Below are positions 5,426 to 6,151 of a stretch of DNA of 6,151 bases, piece after piece. The stretch lies in the NCBI GenBank assembly GCA_964505325.1, contig CAZDHT010000292.1:1-6151 (forward strand), given 5' to 3'. Under the pieces are notes generated by a model. It saw only the letters and a program-made list of their open reading frames with translations, did not search any database and was not told the DNA's origin. Numbering within the stretch: the stretch's first letter is position 1; each line of letters begins with the position of its first letter. The position numbers and the translations under genes are program-made. The stretch comes from CAZDHT01 sp964505325 (lineage in GTDB: Bacteria > Planctomycetota > PUPC01).

Positions 5426-6151
5426 ATGAGACATTGGAGAAGCCGGTTGGCAATCGGTCTGATGTTCGCCGTGTTTGCCGTCGACGGTGGACTGGCTCAT
5501 GGGCAAGTGGTCCATCACCATCATTACTACCATCGCCCGTTTGCCTCGAATCTGGTCGTGCCGCAGTCGCGGGTGTTCTCCGTCCGCCGCCAGGGATCGG
5601 TCAAGATCGCCGGGGTCAGCGCGACGGTGGTAATACTGGAGCAGGTTGCCACCACGACGATGGAGATCAGCCTGCAGAACCCGACCCGGTCCCGCCTGGA
5701 AGCGGAGCTGATGGTCCCCGTGCCGGACGGCGCCGTGGTGCGCGGGTTCACGTTCCAAGGCTCGGCCAAGGAGCCCAAGGCGGAGCTCCTGCCCAAGGAC
5801 GAAGCCAAGAAGATGTACAATTCGATCGTCGCGAAGCTCCGGGATCCGGCCCTGCTCGAATTCAGCGGGTACAACCTCATCCGGTCGAGCGTCTTTCCGG
5901 TGGATGCCGGCGGCAAACAGAAAGTGCGGCTGACGTACGAGAACCTGCTCGCTGCGGACGGCAACCGCATCGACTACATCCTGCCTCGGACCGAGTCCGT
6001 CTCGTACTCCGTCCCGTGGAAGATCTCGGTGCGCGTCAAATCGAAGCAGCCCATCTCGACGGTGTACTCCCCGAGCCACAACCTGGAGACGAAGCGCCTG
6101 AGCAAGAACGTGGTGTCTGTGAGTCTCGCGAAGGATGCCACGAAAGAGCCA
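5426..6151 (+). CDS. Secreted VIT-domain protein, 3' end missing
   Basis: The ATG at 5426 follows GGAGG (5412-5416) by 9 nt. The frame stays open for 242 codons to the window edge, so the C-terminus is missing. Residues 1-26 form a signal peptide (basic MRHWRSR, a hydrophobic core, likely cleavage AHG|Q27). A His/Tyr cluster (HHHHYYH, residues 30-36) follows at the mature N-terminus. About 45-175 fits a VIT (vault/inter-alpha-trypsin) domain: VKIAGVSATVVILEQVATTTMEISLQN is split across 59-85, then LEAELMVPVPDGAVVRGF (91-108), a DEAKKMYNSI helix, PALLEFSGYN (141-150) and KVRLTYENLL (166-175). Bacterial VIT proteins usually carry a VWA domain after it, often with a metal-binding MIDAS site; that part would lie off-window and is not seen. 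The role is probably extracellular or periplasmic binding or adhesion, with no defined substrate. It appears to begin its own transcription unit 111 bp after the radical SAM gene. Confidence 0.9.
   Translation, partial: MRHWRSRLAIGLMFAVFAVDGGLAHGQVVHHHHYYHRPFASNLVVPQSRVFSVRRQGSVKIAGVSATVVILEQVATTTMEISLQNPTRSRLEAELMVPVPDGAVVRGFTFQGSAKEPKAELLPKDEAKKMYNSIVAKLRDPALLEFSGYNLIRSSVFPVDAGGKQKVRLTYENLLAADGNRIDYILPRTESVSYSVPWKISVRVKSKQPISTVYSPSHNLETKRLSKNVVSVSLAKDATKEP

Noticed and set aside
5339..6079. 246-codon minus-strand ORF opposite the VIT gene
   Set aside because: The + frame has a Shine-Dalgarno, a signal peptide and a VIT domain; the minus frame has none of these.

Overview
This is a GC-rich bacterial window with strong G/C preference at third codon positions. 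Its gene content is a VIT-domain exported protein, a cupredoxin-like lipoprotein with a PPGT-x-x-VRVWH tail, a CBM9-like surface-type protein and a multi-cysteine radical SAM enzyme. This mix fits a Planctomycetota-type (PVC) bacterium best. No taxonomic marker protein is present, so this is an inference; other GC-rich environmental phyla such as Acidobacteriota remain possible. All genes lie on the + strand.

Layout. (1) Bases 1-2304 hold the 3' part of a long gene. It encodes a helical, charged N-terminal region, then a CBM9/DOMON-like beta domain, then an Ig-like 'DPDRN...SGIFRG' domain. (2) After 18 bp comes a gene (2323-3474) for a putative lipoprotein with a degenerate cupredoxin-like fold whose usual copper ligands are partly replaced. 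These two genes look like an operon for envelope or extracellular proteins. (3) A sigma70-type promoter (TTGACG-17 bp-TAGGCT) drives a complete tRNA-Ala(CGC) gene (3561-3636) with encoded CCA and the G3:U70 identity pair. (4) Next comes a perfect 11-bp inverted repeat, then a radical SAM enzyme (3707-5314 as called here, ATG 3671 as the alternative). Its cysteine layout resembles the archaeal tetraether lipid synthase (Tes/MJ0619-like) group: an N-terminal CxxC...CxxC, then CxxxCxxC, then the SAM-cluster CxxxCxxC, then a C-terminal 'ERLERC...RFVPVCAW' signature. (5) After a 111-bp intergenic region with promoter-like sequence and short repeats, the window ends inside a gene (5426 onward) for a secreted VIT-domain protein.

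How the genes work together. Genes 1 and 2 are probably co-transcribed and both appear to act outside the cytoplasm. The tRNA and radical SAM gene form a second unit, possibly co-transcribed with the tRNA processed out. The VIT gene starts a third unit. I see no CRISPR array, insertion sequence or phage gene. The points most worth a second look are the Tes-like enzyme in a bacterial context, the hairpin at its 5' end that decides the start codon, and the altered metal-site residues in the lipoprotein.
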